The notes: a model not told the origin generated them from the letters alone. 64,000 nucleotides of DNA from Zoogloea sp041908905 (GCF_041908905.1 NZ_JAYREK010000015.1:1-64000); one strand, 5' to 3'; numbered from the stretch's first letter, positions 15,118-25,153 are shown. A program made the numbers and translations.

Positions 15118-18100
15118 CGCGCGCCCGCGCGTGATCGCCCCCCGCAGCCTCGCCGTGTTCACGGTGGTGGTGGCGGCCGTCTTCGTGCTGATGGTGCCCA
15201 ACCCCACCCTCGAACGCCGCGCCATCGAATCCCGGCGCGGCGACCTGCTCACCGTCTCCTACCTGGCCAACCTGCTGCGCACCGACCCGGACGACCCCGA
15301 GCTGCGCTTCGCCCTGGCCCGCCAGCAGCTCGCCCGTAACGAAACCGACGCCGCCCGGGCCACCCTGCGCCCGCTCCTCGACAGCACCGACCCGCGCCTG
15401 CGGGCCGACTCCCACTGGCGCGACTGGCTGAGCTACCGCGAAGCCTGGTCGCGGCTGCCCGACACCTCCCCGCTGCGGCCGGCCCTGCACAAGGCGATGA
15501 TCAAGCGCCTCCACGAACTCGCCGCCGAGCCCTGGCCCGAGGAGATGACGGTGCGCATCGCCGCCGACGCCTTCGCCCTCGGCGAGCGGCAGATCGGCAC
15601 CGGGCTGATCAAGGCCCTCGCCCGGCGCCCCGGCGCCAGCTTCGACGCCGGCTGGTACGCCGAATCCGCCCGCACCGTGCTCGACGCGGGCGACTACCGG
15701 GGCGCCGCCGCCCTCTACCTGGTGGCCCGCCAGCGCGCCACCGGGCTGGCCGCCCGACGCCAGCACTACCTCGCGGCCCTGCACGCCCTGCAGGCCGGCA
15801 ACCTCCTCGACGAAGCCATCGCCACCGCCGAGCGGGAACTCGGCGATCTGGCCGACGACACCGAGACCCTCTACGCCGTGGTGGTGCTGGCCCGCGCCTG
15901 CAACCGGCCGGACGTGGCCGACCGCCTCGCCCGCCGCATGCTCCGCCTGTCGCTGCTCGACCAGCTGCGTCGCCGGCAACTCGCCGAGGCCGGCCTCGAC
16001 GGCGGCCTGCTGGCCACCGCCGGCACCGCCGCGGCAGCACCGGCCGGTGCGCCCGGCACCCTCGGCCTGCCCTTCGACGAACGCATCTACAGCCTCGCCT
16101 ACGACGCCTTCCTGGGCAACCGCAACCTCGCCGACGCCTTCCGGGTAGCCGACTCGGCGGTGCGCCAGCGGCCCGACGACCTCGCCTGGCGCGAGCGCCT
16201 CGCCAAGGTCGCCGAATGGCACGGCCAGCCCCGCGTCGCCCTCGACCAATGGCTGCTGCTGGCCCGCCGCGACGGCCGCCGCGAAGCCTGGGAGGCGGTG
16301 CTGCGCCTCGCCCCCGGCCTCACCGACGACGAAGCCCTGGTCGCCGCCCTCGAATGGGACGCCCGGCAGCGCCCCCTCGACCTGGCACGCCTCAGCGCCG
16401 TCGTCGACACCTACGAGCGCCTCGGGCGCACCCGCGACGCCCTCGCCTTCCTGCAGGCCCGCGCCGGCGGCCAGGCACCGGCGGCGGTGCTCGAAGCCCT
16501 CGAACAGCTCGCCGAACGGGCCGGCGAGGTCGAGCTCGCCATCGCCTCCCTCGGCCGCCTCGAGGCGCGCCTCGGGCCCGACCCGCGCCGGGCCGAGCGC
16601 CTCGTCGCCCTGCTGATGCGCGAAGGCCGCAGCCGCGAAGCCTTCGCCGCCCTCGACCGCGCCCGGCCCCGCGCCGCCGGCGACGACAAGGCCTTCTGGC
16701 GGCTCCACGCCGAGCTCGCCGCCTTCATCGAAGACAACGCCGCCGCCCGCGACAGCCTCCGCCGCGTCGTCGATTTCGACGACGCCACCGAAACCGAATT
16801 CACCCGCTACCTCGACCTCGTCCGCGCAGCCGACCCCGCCGCCGCCGGCCCGGTGACCGAGCGGGCCTGGCGGCGCTTCGGGCGCATCGATCAGCTCAAG
16901 CGCGTGCTCGACCTCTACGCCGAGGCCGGCCGCGAAGCCGACATCGCCCGTGTCCTCGGCCAGCTCACCCCGGCCCAGCTGCGCGAGGCGGAACAGGACG
17001 CCCGCTTCCTCGCCCAGCGCGGGCGCCATCACCAGCTCGCCGGCCGGCGCGCCGCAGCCGCGGCCGATTACCAACAGGCGCTCGCCCTGCAACCCCAGGC
17101 CGAAGGCGTGCGCGAGGCCCTGCTGTGGATGCTCATCGACGGCAACGACGCCCCCACCCTGCGCAGCCTGCTGGCCCGCCACGAAGACACCTGGGCCGCG
17201 GAAGAAAGCCTGCACGACGCCCTCGCCGCCGCCTGGCAGGCCCTGTCCCGCCCACAGCGGGCCCTCGACCGTTACTACACGCCGCGCCTGCGCCAACACC
17301 GGGACGACTTTTTGTGGATGCTGGCCTACGCCGACGCCCTCGAACAGAACGGCGACACCGACCGCGCCTGGCGCCTGCGCGAGGCCCTGCTGCGGCAGGA
17401 ACGCCGCCCCGCGCAGGCCGAGCCGACACCCGAGCAGCTCGACCAGGTGCGCCGCCTGGCCCGCCTGCGCCTCGCCCGCAGCCAGAACCCCGGCGACCCG
17501 GCCCACGCCCTGCTGCGCGAGCTGCTGCGCCTCGACCGCGCCCCCGACGCCCCCCTCAGCCCGGCAGCCCGGGAGCTGGTGCTGGCGTGGTTCATCGACC
17601 AGGGCCAGATGGAAGGCGTGCGCGGCTTCCTGTGGCACCAGTACGGCAAGAGCCTGGCGCGCCCGCTGTGGGCCGAGACCACCGCCGCGCTGGGCAACGC
17701 CGACCCCCGCGAAGCCGCCCGCCTGCTCGAACAATGGGACGAACGCCTGCCCCGCTACGACCGGGTCAACCTCGCCCGGCTGGCCGGCACCCCGGCCATC
17801 GCCGCCACCGCCGCCTTCGAGGCCATGGACCTCCAGCGCGACGACGAGACCAGCCACCTGCAGCTCACCGAGGTCATGCTCGACCAGGCCGACCGGGCCG
17901 ACCTCGACCTCGCGCAGCGCCAGCTCGGCAGCATCGACGAGACCTTCACCGGCGCCCGCCTCGACCTCGCCCTCGCGCCGCGGCTGCGCCTCGCCGTCGA
18001 GCTCGGCCGGGTGTCCCGCCAGATCATCGACCGCAACTACTTCAGCGCCCTGCCCGGCCTGGAGGCCCTGGCCATCGCCCGCCTCGACTGGATGCACGAC

Positions 18101-18820
18101 GACGGCACCACCCGCCTGGCCATCGGCCGCCGCGACAGCTACGCCGGCTACACGCCCGTCCTGGTCGAGCGCGAGCAGCGCGTCAACCGCCACCTCAGCC
18201 TCACCGCCACCCTCGGCCGCGACCAGCCCGCCACCGAGAACGCCGCCCTCCGCGTGGCGGGCCTGCGCCAGCAGGCGGGCCTCGGGCTCACCGTGCGCCT
18301 GTCGGTGCGCGACCAGCTCAACCTGCGCTTCGACGACTACCGCTACACGGCCCAGAACGGCCTGCCCATCGGCCGCGCCCGCCAGACCCAGCTCGAATAC
18401 GCCCACGCCTTCCGCACCGAGCTGTCCGACCTGGTCGGCAGCGCCTTCGCCAGCAGCTATGATTTCGAGGGCGGCGTCGACAGCACCGATGCCCGCGCCA
18501 TCGAGATCAAGCAGCGCCTGTTCGCCACCACGCCGGTGGACGCCGCGGCGCTGGCGCCCTCCAGCTTCAACCTGTATGGCCTGCGCCTCAGCACCAACAC
18601 GCGCCACATCACCGATTACACCCGCGCGCTGCGGCCCATCGGCTCGGTGGGCCTGCTCCACAACAGCGTGGTCGGCGCCGGCTACGACTACAGCCTGGGC
18701 CTGGCCGGCAGCCTGCTGGGCAACGACCACTTCTCCGCCCTGCTGCGCGAAGACAAGGGCGGCACCGGCACCTACGCCAAGACCCGCCAGTTCGCGCTGC
18801 ACTACCGCTACCTCTTCTGA
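15077..18820 (+). CDS. pelB: PelB: outer-membrane export porin with TPR domain, 1247 aa
   Basis: Exports Pel across the outer membrane. An N-terminal membrane anchor (about residues 25-43, LAVFTVVVAAVFVLMV) is followed by a long array of TPR helices (about 55-880, alanine/arginine rich) and a C-terminal beta-barrel of roughly 350 residues ending in HYRYLF. Size fits PelB (about 1190 in Pseudomonas). The start is put at ATG 15077, inside the 3' end of pelA, because the mature sequence with the anchor begins here; an open frame reaching further upstream is an overlap artefact. PelC follows after 18 bp. Confidence 0.93.
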   Translation: MRQRTSIFDAPGINARPRVIAPRSLAVFTVVVAAVFVLMVPNPTLERRAIESRRGDLLTVSYLANLLRTDPDDPELRFALARQQLARNETDAARATLRPLLDSTDPRLRADSHWRDWLSYREAWSRLPDTSPLRPALHKAMIKRLHELAAEPWPEEMTVRIAADAFALGERQIGTGLIKALARRPGASFDAGWYAESARTVLDAGDYRGAAALYLVARQRATGLAARRQHYLAALHALQAGNLLDEAIATAERELGDLADDTETLYAVVVLARACNRPDVADRLARRMLRLSLLDQLRRRQLAEAGLDGGLLATAGTAAAAPAGAPGTLGLPFDERIYSLAYDAFLGNRNLADAFRVADSAVRQRPDDLAWRERLAKVAEWHGQPRVALDQWLLLARRDGRREAWEAVLRLAPGLTDDEALVAALEWDARQRPLDLARLSAVVDTYERLGRTRDALAFLQARAGGQAPAAVLEALEQLAERAGEVELAIASLGRLEARLGPDPRRAERLVALLMREGRSREAFAALDRARPRAAGDDKAFWRLHAELAAFIEDNAAARDSLRRVVDFDDATETEFTRYLDLVRAADPAAAGPVTERAWRRFGRIDQLKRVLDLYAEAGREADIARVLGQLTPAQLREAEQDARFLAQRGRHHQLAGRRAAAAADYQQALALQPQAEGVREALLWMLIDGNDAPTLRSLLARHEDTWAAEESLHDALAAAWQALSRPQRALDRYYTPRLRQHRDDFLWMLAYADALEQNGDTDRAWRLREALLRQERRPAQAEPTPEQLDQVRRLARLRLARSQNPGDPAHALLRELLRLDRAPDAPLSPAARELVLAWFIDQGQMEGVRGFLWHQYGKSLARPLWAETTAALGNADPREAARLLEQWDERLPRYDRVNLARLAGTPAIAATAAFEAMDLQRDDETSHLQLTEVMLDQADRADLDLAQRQLGSIDETFTGARLDLALAPRLRLAVELGRVSRQIIDRNYFSALPGLEALAIARLDWMHDDGTTRLAIGRRDSYAGYTPVLVEREQRVNRHLSLTATLGRDQPATENAALRVAGLRQQAGLGLTVRLSVRDQLNLRFDDYRYTAQNGLPIGRARQTQLEYAHAFRTELSDLVGSAFASSYDFEGGVDSTDARAIEIKQRLFATTPVDAAALAPSSFNLYGLRLSTNTRHITDYTRALRPIGSVGLLHNSVVGAGYDYSLGLAGSLLGNDHFSALLREDKGGTGTYAKTRQFALHYRYLF

Positions 18821-18838
18821 CTTCACGAGGCCGACACC

Positions 18839-19390
18839 ATGACCCGCCTGCCCGCCAAAACCCTCAGCAGCCTCTCCTCCCGCCTCCTCGCCCCGGCCCT
18901 GGCCGTCCTGCTGTCGGCCTGCTCGGTGGTGGACCGCGCCCCCGCGCCCAAACTCGAAGCCGGCGCCCGCTGGGTGGTGCTGCCGTTTGCCAACGCCACC
19001 GAGACCCCCTTCGCCGGCCAGCGCGCCGAGGCCATCAGCGAGGGCCTGCTGCGCACCCTCGGCGTCGCCGACGTGCAGCGCTACCCGGCCCAGCTCGCCA
19101 GCGACAACCTCTTCGAGAACGGCGCCCCCAAGGACGCCGACAAGGCCCTCGACTGGGCCCGCGGCCAGAACGCCCGCTACGCCGTCACCGGCACCGTGGA
19201 CGAATGGCGCTACAAGGTGGGCGTGGATGGCGAGCCGGCGGTCGGCGTGGCCCTGTCGGTGGTCGAAGTCCCCAGCGGGCGCGTCGTGTGGAGCGGCGTC
19301 GGCGCCAAGAGCGGCTGGAGCCGCGACGCCCTGTCGGCGGTGGCCCAGAAGCTCATCAAGTCGCTGCTGGAGCCGGCCGTCCAGCGCTGA
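18839..19390 (+). CDS. pelC: PelC: outer-membrane lipoprotein of the Pel exporter
   Basis: A 183-aa lipoprotein with lipobox LLSAC (C28). In Pseudomonas PelC forms a dodecameric ring on the periplasmic face of the outer membrane that funnels Pel to PelB. The WVVLPFANATETPFAGQRAE segment and C-terminal VGAKSGWSRDALSAVAQKL are family-like (CsgG-related fold). Short spacing to pelB and pelD supports one transcript. Confidence 0.92.
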   Translation: MTRLPAKTLSSLSSRLLAPALAVLLSACSVVDRAPAPKLEAGARWVVLPFANATETPFAGQRAEAISEGLLRTLGVADVQRYPAQLASDNLFENGAPKDADKALDWARGQNARYAVTGTVDEWRYKVGVDGEPAVGVALSVVEVPSGRVVWSGVGAKSGWSRDALSAVAQKLIKSLLEPAVQR

Positions 19391-19414
19391 GCCGGCCCCG
19401 CGCGACGCCCTGTC

Positions 19415-20773
19415 ATGAAGATCCTGTCCTACCTCACGCCCGCCGGCGCCCCCACCGCCGCCGCCATCGCCGAAGTGCTGGCGGTGCCGCTGCTGGTGCT
19501 GGCCCTGTGCGTCTGGATCAATCCGGCCGACCCCTTCTACACCCACGGCCCCTTCCCGTGGGTCGCCCTCGGGCCGGTCGTGGTGGCCCTGCGCTACGGC
19601 GCGCTGGCCGGCATCCTGGCCTCGCTGGTGGTGCTGGCCGGCTGGTTCGGGCTGGCCCGGTACAACCTGATCGGCCCGACCCTGCCCCAGGACGAGCTCC
19701 TCGGCGCGCTGGTGCTGGTGATGATCTGCGGCGAGTTCGGCTCGCTGTGGAGCAACCGGGTGCGCCGCGCCGAGGCCATGCAGCGCTACATCGCCCAGCG
19801 CCTCGACCACCTCACCCACCAGCACTACCTGCTGCGCCTCTCCCACGACCGCCTGGAGCAGGACCTCATCTCCCGCCCGGTGTCGATGCGCGACGCCCTC
19901 CTCAACCTGCGCCGCATCACCAGCCACGGCAGCGTGGCCGACGGCGACGCGCTGCCCGCGGCGGGCGAGCTGCTGCGCCTGCTGTCCCAGTACTGCCAGA
20001 TCGAATGCGCGGCCGTGCATCGGCTGCAGGGCGACAGCCTGCGCCGGACGCCCGACCACACCCTCGGCACGCCCTTCGAGCTCGACACCACCGACCCGCT
20101 GATCACCTTCGCCCTCGAACGCAAGGAGCTCTCCCACGTCGCCCTCGACGAGGTCGAGCAGCGCGGCCGCTCCCGCTACCTAGTGGCGGTGCCCCTCAAG
20201 GACGCCACCGGCATGCTGCAGGCGCTGCTGGTGGTCGAGCGCATGCCCTTCTTCGCGCTCCACGAGGAAACCCTGCAGATGCTCAACCTGCTGCTCGGCT
20301 ACTACGCCGACAGCCTCAACGCGGCGCGTATCGCCGAGCCCATCCTGCGCGCGGTGCCGGCCTGCCCGCCGACCTTCGCCTTCGAGCTGATGCGCGTGTG
20401 GCACATCCGCCGCGCCGCCGGCGTACGCAGCGCCCTGGTGGCCCTCGAGTTCCGCAGCCAGCCGGGCTTCGACGACCTGGCCCTGCAGATCGAGCGCCTC
20501 CAGCGTGCCCTCGACTCGGTGTGGGCCTGCGCCTCGACCCACGGCCGGGTGCTGTTCACGCTGATGCCCCTGGCCGGCGAGAGCGCCGCCCAGGGCTACG
20601 CCAACCGGGTCGAGGGGTGGATCGCCCAGAACCGCGGCGCCACCCTCGAAGAGGCCGGTGTCACCACCCGGGTGGTGCTGCTCGACCAGCTGCCCCCCGA
20701 GCAACTCCTCCTGACCCTGCTCCAGCAATGCCATGTTCCAGCCGAAACTCGGACTGAGCGCCCTCGCGCTTGA
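19415..20773 (+). CDS. pelD: PelD: inner-membrane c-di-GMP receptor, 452 aa
   Basis: Binds c-di-GMP and switches on Pel synthesis. Four N-terminal membrane segments (about residues 18-115), a GAF domain (about 165-305) and a degenerate GGDEF domain (about 325-440) are visible. The c-di-GMP inhibitory-site motif RxxD is present as R364-A-L-D367, equivalent to the RGLD of Pseudomonas PelD, and R398 (NRVEGW) is a candidate for the second ligand arginine. There is no GGDEF active-site motif, so it is a receptor rather than a cyclase. The end overlaps pelE by 41 nt. Confidence 0.93.
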   Translation: MKILSYLTPAGAPTAAAIAEVLAVPLLVLALCVWINPADPFYTHGPFPWVALGPVVVALRYGALAGILASLVVLAGWFGLARYNLIGPTLPQDELLGALVLVMICGEFGSLWSNRVRRAEAMQRYIAQRLDHLTHQHYLLRLSHDRLEQDLISRPVSMRDALLNLRRITSHGSVADGDALPAAGELLRLLSQYCQIECAAVHRLQGDSLRRTPDHTLGTPFELDTTDPLITFALERKELSHVALDEVEQRGRSRYLVAVPLKDATGMLQALLVVERMPFFALHEETLQMLNLLLGYYADSLNAARIAEPILRAVPACPPTFAFELMRVWHIRRAAGVRSALVALEFRSQPGFDDLALQIERLQRALDSVWACASTHGRVLFTLMPLAGESAAQGYANRVEGWIAQNRGATLEEAGVTTRVVLLDQLPPEQLLLTLLQQCHVPAETRTERPRA

Positions 20774-21758
20774 GACCGGCGCCTGGGTCCAGCTCGCCGC
20801 CGGCGAGACGAGCGACGCGGCGCTGCTCCTCTACCTCACCAGCCACGGCGGCGCCAGCGCGCTGCTGGCGCTGCTCGTCTGGTCGCTGCTGCCCAAGGCC
20901 CTGGCCACCCCGCGGCTGCCGGTGCTGGCGCTGATCTGGAGCGCCAGCTTCTTCATCCCGGTGTTCGGCTTCTGCGGCGTGATCCTGGCCATCTTCGCGC
21001 TGCCGCTGCTGCCCCGCCGCCGCGGCACGCTGGATTTCCGCGCCGTGCCGCTGCCCGCCCTCGACCCCCACGAGAAGCAGGACATGACCAGCTTCCGCCA
21101 GGCCGGCGTGCGCCAGTTCCTCAAGAACGACCGCGCCCCGGTGGCCCAGCGCCTGCGCGCGGTGGTGGCGCTGGGCAACGCCCCCAGCGCGGTCTCCAAC
21201 CCCATGCTGCGGGAGCTCCTCAACGACGCCACCGAAGACCTGCGGCTGCTCGCCTACGGCATGCTCGACACCCGCGAGAAGAAGATCAACGCCGCCATCC
21301 ATGCCGAGCGCGGCCAGTACGCCGCCGCCACCGACCCCGCCGCCCGCCTGCTCGCCGCCCGGCGCCTGGCCGGGCTGTACTGGGAGCTGATCTACCAGGG
21401 CCTGGTGCAGGGCGACCTGATGGAGCACGCCGCCCACGAGGGCTTCAAGTACATGAGCGAGGTGATGGCCGCCGAGCCCACCAACGCCGGCGTGGCCCTG
21501 CAGTTCGGCCGCCTGCTGCACCAGATGGGCCGCCACGAGGAGGCCGAGGCGGCCTACCGCGGCGCCCGCGTGCTGGGCCTGCCGGCGCCGCGGGTCGAAC
21601 CCTACCGGGCCGAGCTGGCCTTCCTGCGCCGCGACTTCGACGAGGTGCGCGAGATCATCGAGCACCTCGACAACTGGCAGGGCCTGTCGCGCCTGCAGCC
21701 GGTGGTCCGGCTGTGGAGCCGCCAGGCCCGCGATACGCAAGCGAGCACCGCCCCATGA
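20733..21758 (+). CDS. pelE: PelE: inner-membrane TPR protein of the Pel synthase complex
   Basis: A 341-aa protein with two N-terminal membrane segments (about residues 32-90) and a cytoplasmic TPR-like region (about 180-330, for example EAEAAYRGARVLGLPAPR). In Pseudomonas PelE joins PelD, PelG and PelF in the synthase complex. Start ATG 20733 lies within the pelD end, and the stop overlaps the pelF start (ATGA). Confidence 0.9.
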   Translation: MFQPKLGLSALALETGAWVQLAAGETSDAALLLYLTSHGGASALLALLVWSLLPKALATPRLPVLALIWSASFFIPVFGFCGVILAIFALPLLPRRRGTLDFRAVPLPALDPHEKQDMTSFRQAGVRQFLKNDRAPVAQRLRAVVALGNAPSAVSNPMLRELLNDATEDLRLLAYGMLDTREKKINAAIHAERGQYAAATDPAARLLAARRLAGLYWELIYQGLVQGDLMEHAAHEGFKYMSEVMAAEPTNAGVALQFGRLLHQMGRHEEAEAAYRGARVLGLPAPRVEPYRAELAFLRRDFDEVREIIEHLDNWQGLSRLQPVVRLWSRQARDTQASTAP

Positions 21759-23308
21759 GCACCGACGAATTTCCCAAGGCCGCCAGCGCCGACGTGGCCC
21801 TGCTGCTGGAGGGCACCTTCCCCTACGTGTCGGGGGGCGTGTCGAGCTGGGTGAACCAGATCATCCGCGCCTTCCCCGACATCCGCTTCGCGATCGTCTT
21901 TCTGGGCAGCCGGCGCTCGGACTACGGCAAGCCCAGGTATGCGATCCCGCCCAACGTGGTGCACCTCGAGACCCACTTCCTGCACGACGACATCGTGAAG
22001 GTCGAGCCCCACGCCAAGCCCACCCCGCGCCGGGGCGACGCCACCACCTACGCCGACGTGGCCCAGCTCCACGACGGCTTCAAGGGCAACCCGGCCGGCC
22101 TCGACGCCTTCGCCCGGATCGCCCGCGAGCTGCAGCCCGGCGGGCGGCTGACGGTGGAAGACTTCCTGCACTCCGAGTCGTCGTGGGACATGATCGCCGA
22201 CCGCTACCGCAAGTACTGCACCGACCCGAGCTTCGTGGATTACTTCTGGACGGTGCGCATCATGCACCAGCCCCTGTGGCTGCTCGGCAAGGTGGCCCGC
22301 GACCTCATCCCGGTAAAAGCCGTGCACAGCATCTCGACGGGCTACGCCGGCTTCCTGGGCGCGCTGATCGCCCGCTCCCGGGGCATCCCGCTGGTGCTCT
22401 CTGAGCACGGCATCTACACCAAGGAACGCAAGATCGACCTCTACCAGAACGAGTGGATCCGCGACAACCGCAACGTCTTCCAGAAAGACCCGGCCGACCT
22501 CTCCTACTTCCGGCAGATGTGGATCCGCTTTTTTGAATGGCTGGGCCGCCTCACCTACGACGCCGCCGACCCGATCATCGCCCTCTACGAGGCCAATCGC
22601 CTGCGCCAGGTGGCCGACGGCGCCCGGGCCGAGCGCACCTTCTGCATCCCCAACGGCATCTCCCTCGAACGCCTCACGCCCCTGCGCGAGCAGCAGCCCG
22701 ACAGCCCGCCGCCGGTGCTGTGCCTGATCGGCCGGGTGGTGCCGATCAAGGACATCAAGACCTTCATCCGCGCGATGCGCCGGGTGGTCAACCTNNNNNN
22801 NNNNGAGGCCGAGGGCTGGATCGCCGGCCCCGAGGACGAAGACCCCGGCTACGCCGAGGAATGCCGCAACCTCGCCGAGAGCCTCGGCCTCTCGGACAAG
22901 GTCAAGTTTTTGGGCTTCCAGCGCATCGACGAGATCCTGCCCAAGGTGGGCGCGCTCATTTTGTCGTCGATCTCCGAGGCCCTGCCGCTAGTGGTGCTGG
23001 AGGGCTACGCCGCCGGCGTGCCGTCGATCTCCACCGACGTGGGCTCCTGCCGCCAGCTCATCTACGGCTTCGGGCCGGACGACGAAGCCCTCGGCGCTGC
23101 CGGCCGCGTGGTGGGCATCGCCGACCCGGCGGCGCTGGCCGACGCCGCCGTCGAGATCATCGGCAAACCCGAGGTCTGGCGCGCCGCCCGCGCCGCCGGC
23201 ATCGCCCGGGTCGAACGCTACTACGCCGACTCGATGATGTTCGGCGCCTACCGCCAGGTGTACGACCAGGCCCTCGGCATGGCGCCCCCTGCCGGAGGGC
23301 ACGCCTGA
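21755..23308 (+). CDS. pelF: PelF: GT4-family glycosyltransferase, 517 aa with a 10-N gap
   Basis: Cytosolic UDP-sugar-using glycosyltransferase that polymerises Pel. N-terminal domain: LLLEGTFPYVSGGVSSWVNQ; C-terminal GT-B domain: LCLIGRVVPIKDIKTFIRAM, then GPEDEDPGYAEECRNL and the nucleotide-sugar motif SSISEALPLVVLEGYAAG. ATG 21755 overlaps the pelE stop. Ten N bases at 22795-22804 hide three codons (the first affected codon, CTN, is leucine anyway). The frame is kept across the gap and the length fits the family (about 507), so the gene is probably intact. Confidence 0.93.
   Translation: MSTDEFPKAASADVALLLEGTFPYVSGGVSSWVNQIIRAFPDIRFAIVFLGSRRSDYGKPRYAIPPNVVHLETHFLHDDIVKVEPHAKPTPRRGDATTYADVAQLHDGFKGNPAGLDAFARIARELQPGGRLTVEDFLHSESSWDMIADRYRKYCTDPSFVDYFWTVRIMHQPLWLLGKVARDLIPVKAVHSISTGYAGFLGALIARSRGIPLVLSEHGIYTKERKIDLYQNEWIRDNRNVFQKDPADLSYFRQMWIRFFEWLGRLTYDAADPIIALYEANRLRQVADGARAERTFCIPNGISLERLTPLREQQPDSPPPVLCLIGRVVPIKDIKTFIRAMRRVVNXXXXEAEGWIAGPEDEDPGYAEECRNLAESLGLSDKVKFLGFQRIDEILPKVGALILSSISEALPLVVLEGYAAGVPSISTDVGSCRQLIYGFGPDDEALGAAGRVVGIADPAALADAAVEIIGKPEVWRAARAAGIARVERYYADSMMFGAYRQVYDQALGMAPPAGGHA
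22795..22804. other. Assembly gap of 10 N in pelF
   Basis: Unknown bases between VVN-L and EAEGW. The reading frame is preserved if the true gap is 10 bases or differs from that by a multiple of three. Confidence 1.
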
Positions 23309-24678
23309 TGGCCGGCATCGGTTTCGAGCTGCGCAAGCTGCTCAAGAAGGACAGCCTGCTCGGCCTCGTCCAGGCCTACGCCTACGCCGGGGTGATCGGC
23401 TCCGGGCCGTGGGTGCTGTCCATCGTCGGCATGCTGCTGATCGGCTTCCTGTCGGCCTCGGTGGTGGTGCCGCCGATCCTCATCACCCAGTTCCAGGTGT
23501 CGGTGACCTGGCTGATCGCCAGCTCGCTGATCGTCACCGGAGTGGTGCAGCTCGCCTTCACCCGCTGGATCTCCGACCGGCTCTTCGAGAAGCGCGACAA
23601 CCTCGTGCTGTCCAATCTCAACGGCCTGCTGCTGGCGGTGATCAGCGTCGGCGGCGCCCTCGGCGTGGTGCTGGCCTTCGTGGCCTTTCCCGGCCACGAC
23701 CTGGTCTACCGGGTGCTGATGCTGGCCGCCTTCGTGCTGCTGTGCGGGATCTGGATCGTCACCATCCTGCTGTCGGGCCTCAAGCGCTACAAGCAGATCC
23801 TGCTGATGTACGCCCTCGGCTACGGCCTCACGGTAGTTGCCGCGCTCATCGCCCGGCCGTGGGGCCTCAACGGGCTGATGTTCGGCTTCGTGCTCGGGCA
23901 CCTGGTGCTCTTCGTGGGCATGTGGGTGATCGTCGCCGCCGGCTACCCCAGCGACGAGGCCGTCAGCTTCGCCTTCTTCAAGAAGGAGACCCGCTACCCC
24001 AGCCTGATGATCATCGGCGTGCTCTACAACCTGGGCGTGTGGATGGACAAGTTCGTCTTCTGGCTCTACCCGCCCACCTCCGAGGGCGTCATCGGCCCCC
24101 TGCGCGCCTCGGTGATCTACGACCTGCCGGTGTTCATGGCCTACCTGTGCATCCTGCCCGGCATGGCGGTGTTCCTGGTGCGCATCGAGACCGACTTCGT
24201 CGAGTACTACGACGCCTTCTTCGAGGCCGTACGCACCGGCGGCTCGCTGGAATACATCGAGGACATGCGCGACGAGATGGTCTACTCGGTGCGCCAGGGC
24301 CTCGCCGAGATCGCCAAGATCCAGGGCCTGGCCCTGATCGTCGCCATCGTCCTCGGCCCCGCGGCGCTGGAGGCGCTGGGCATCTCCAGCCTCTACCTGC
24401 CGCTGTTCTACATCCAGACCCTCGGCGCCAGCCTGCAGGTGGGCTTCCTGGCGCTGCTCAACATCTTCTTCTATCTGGATCGCCGCCGCCTGATCCTCGG
24501 CCTCACCGCCCTGTTCTGCGTCGCCAACCTCGGCTTCACCGTCCTCACCCTCAAGCTGGGCGCCATCTACTACGGCTACGGCTACGCCGCCGCGGTGCTG
24601 CTGGCGCTGGTGTGCGGGCTGTACTTTCTGGACAAGCGGCTCGGGCGGCTGGAGTACGAGACCTTCATGCTGCAGTGA
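23308..24678 (+). CDS. pelG: PelG: polytopic inner-membrane protein of Pel export
   Basis: A 456-aa protein, the same length as Pseudomonas PelG, with about 12 hydrophobic segments related to MATE/flippase-type transporters. The N-terminus AGIGFELRKLLKKDSLLGL is the conserved PelG start. It is thought to move nascent Pel across the inner membrane together with PelD/E/F. Start ATG overlaps the pelF stop by one base (TGATG). Last gene of the operon; a hairpin follows 52 bp later. Confidence 0.94.
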   Translation: MAGIGFELRKLLKKDSLLGLVQAYAYAGVIGSGPWVLSIVGMLLIGFLSASVVVPPILITQFQVSVTWLIASSLIVTGVVQLAFTRWISDRLFEKRDNLVLSNLNGLLLAVISVGGALGVVLAFVAFPGHDLVYRVLMLAAFVLLCGIWIVTILLSGLKRYKQILLMYALGYGLTVVAALIARPWGLNGLMFGFVLGHLVLFVGMWVIVAAGYPSDEAVSFAFFKKETRYPSLMIIGVLYNLGVWMDKFVFWLYPPTSEGVIGPLRASVIYDLPVFMAYLCILPGMAVFLVRIETDFVEYYDAFFEAVRTGGSLEYIEDMRDEMVYSVRQGLAEIAKIQGLALIVAIVLGPAALEALGISSLYLPLFYIQTLGASLQVGFLALLNIFFYLDRRRLILGLTALFCVANLGFTVLTLKLGAIYYGYGYAAAVLLALVCGLYFLDKRLGRLEYETFMLQ

Positions 24679-24730
24679 GGCGGTAGCGGCCGGGGGACCG
24701 GCCGGCTCGATCGCAAGGGCGGCGGACGGC

Positions 24731-24762
24731 AGCGGGCCGAGACCAGGGCTTCGGCCCCCGCT
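24731..24762 (+). terminator. Hairpin behind pelG, probable operon terminator
   Basis: AGCGGGCCGA pairs with TCGGCCCCCGCT (two-base bulge) across a 10-nt loop. There is no clear T tract, so termination is inferred from position. Confidence 0.45.
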
Positions 24763-24835
24763 CACCGCAGCATCCCGTCGCAGCGGCGCGCAGGTGATGC
24801 CGCCTGCGGTTGGCGTGGCGAGCGGGTGGCAGAGT

Positions 24836-25051
24836 TCAGCCGTGGCCGGTTTCCGTCTCGGGGCAGCGCACTGCGCGCTTCCCCGCCAGGTCTTCGAGGT
24901 AGGCCCGGGCCACTGCGAGGGCACGGGCGTGGGGGCGGCCTTCGGGGGCGTTCTGGAGGATGATGATGCGTTGAAGCCACAATGCGGCCTTGCCGTCATG
25001 GGACCTCATCGCCTGTTCGATCACATCAATAATGTGGTTGGACGAAGTCAT
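24836..25051 (-). CDS. Small hypothetical protein, 71 aa
   Basis: Not recognised. It is predicted to be mostly helical (DVIEQAMRSHDGKAALWLQRI, with residues LAVARAYLEDLAG later) and charged, without signal or membrane segment. No clear ribosome site precedes ATG 25051. It lies alone between the pel operon and the amidohydrolase. The composition is more protein-like than the surrounding shadow frames, but it could be spurious. Confidence 0.4.
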   Translation of the reverse strand: MTSSNHIIDVIEQAMRSHDGKAALWLQRIIILQNAPEGRPHARALAVARAYLEDLAGKRAVRCPETETGHG

Positions 25052-25153
25052 CGGGGCGTGTGTTGCAACCGGAGGCCGGTATTTTACGCCACCCGCCGCC
25101 GGTTCCGCCTGTGGAAAGCCCCAATCACGACGCCGCCCCTGAGCCCCCGCTCA

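Noticed and set aside
15056..20137. 1693-codon open frame on the minus strand opposite pelA-pelE
   Set aside because: Low-complexity Gly/Ala/Val/Glu-rich translation antisense to well-identified pel genes; an effect of G/C-saturated third positions.
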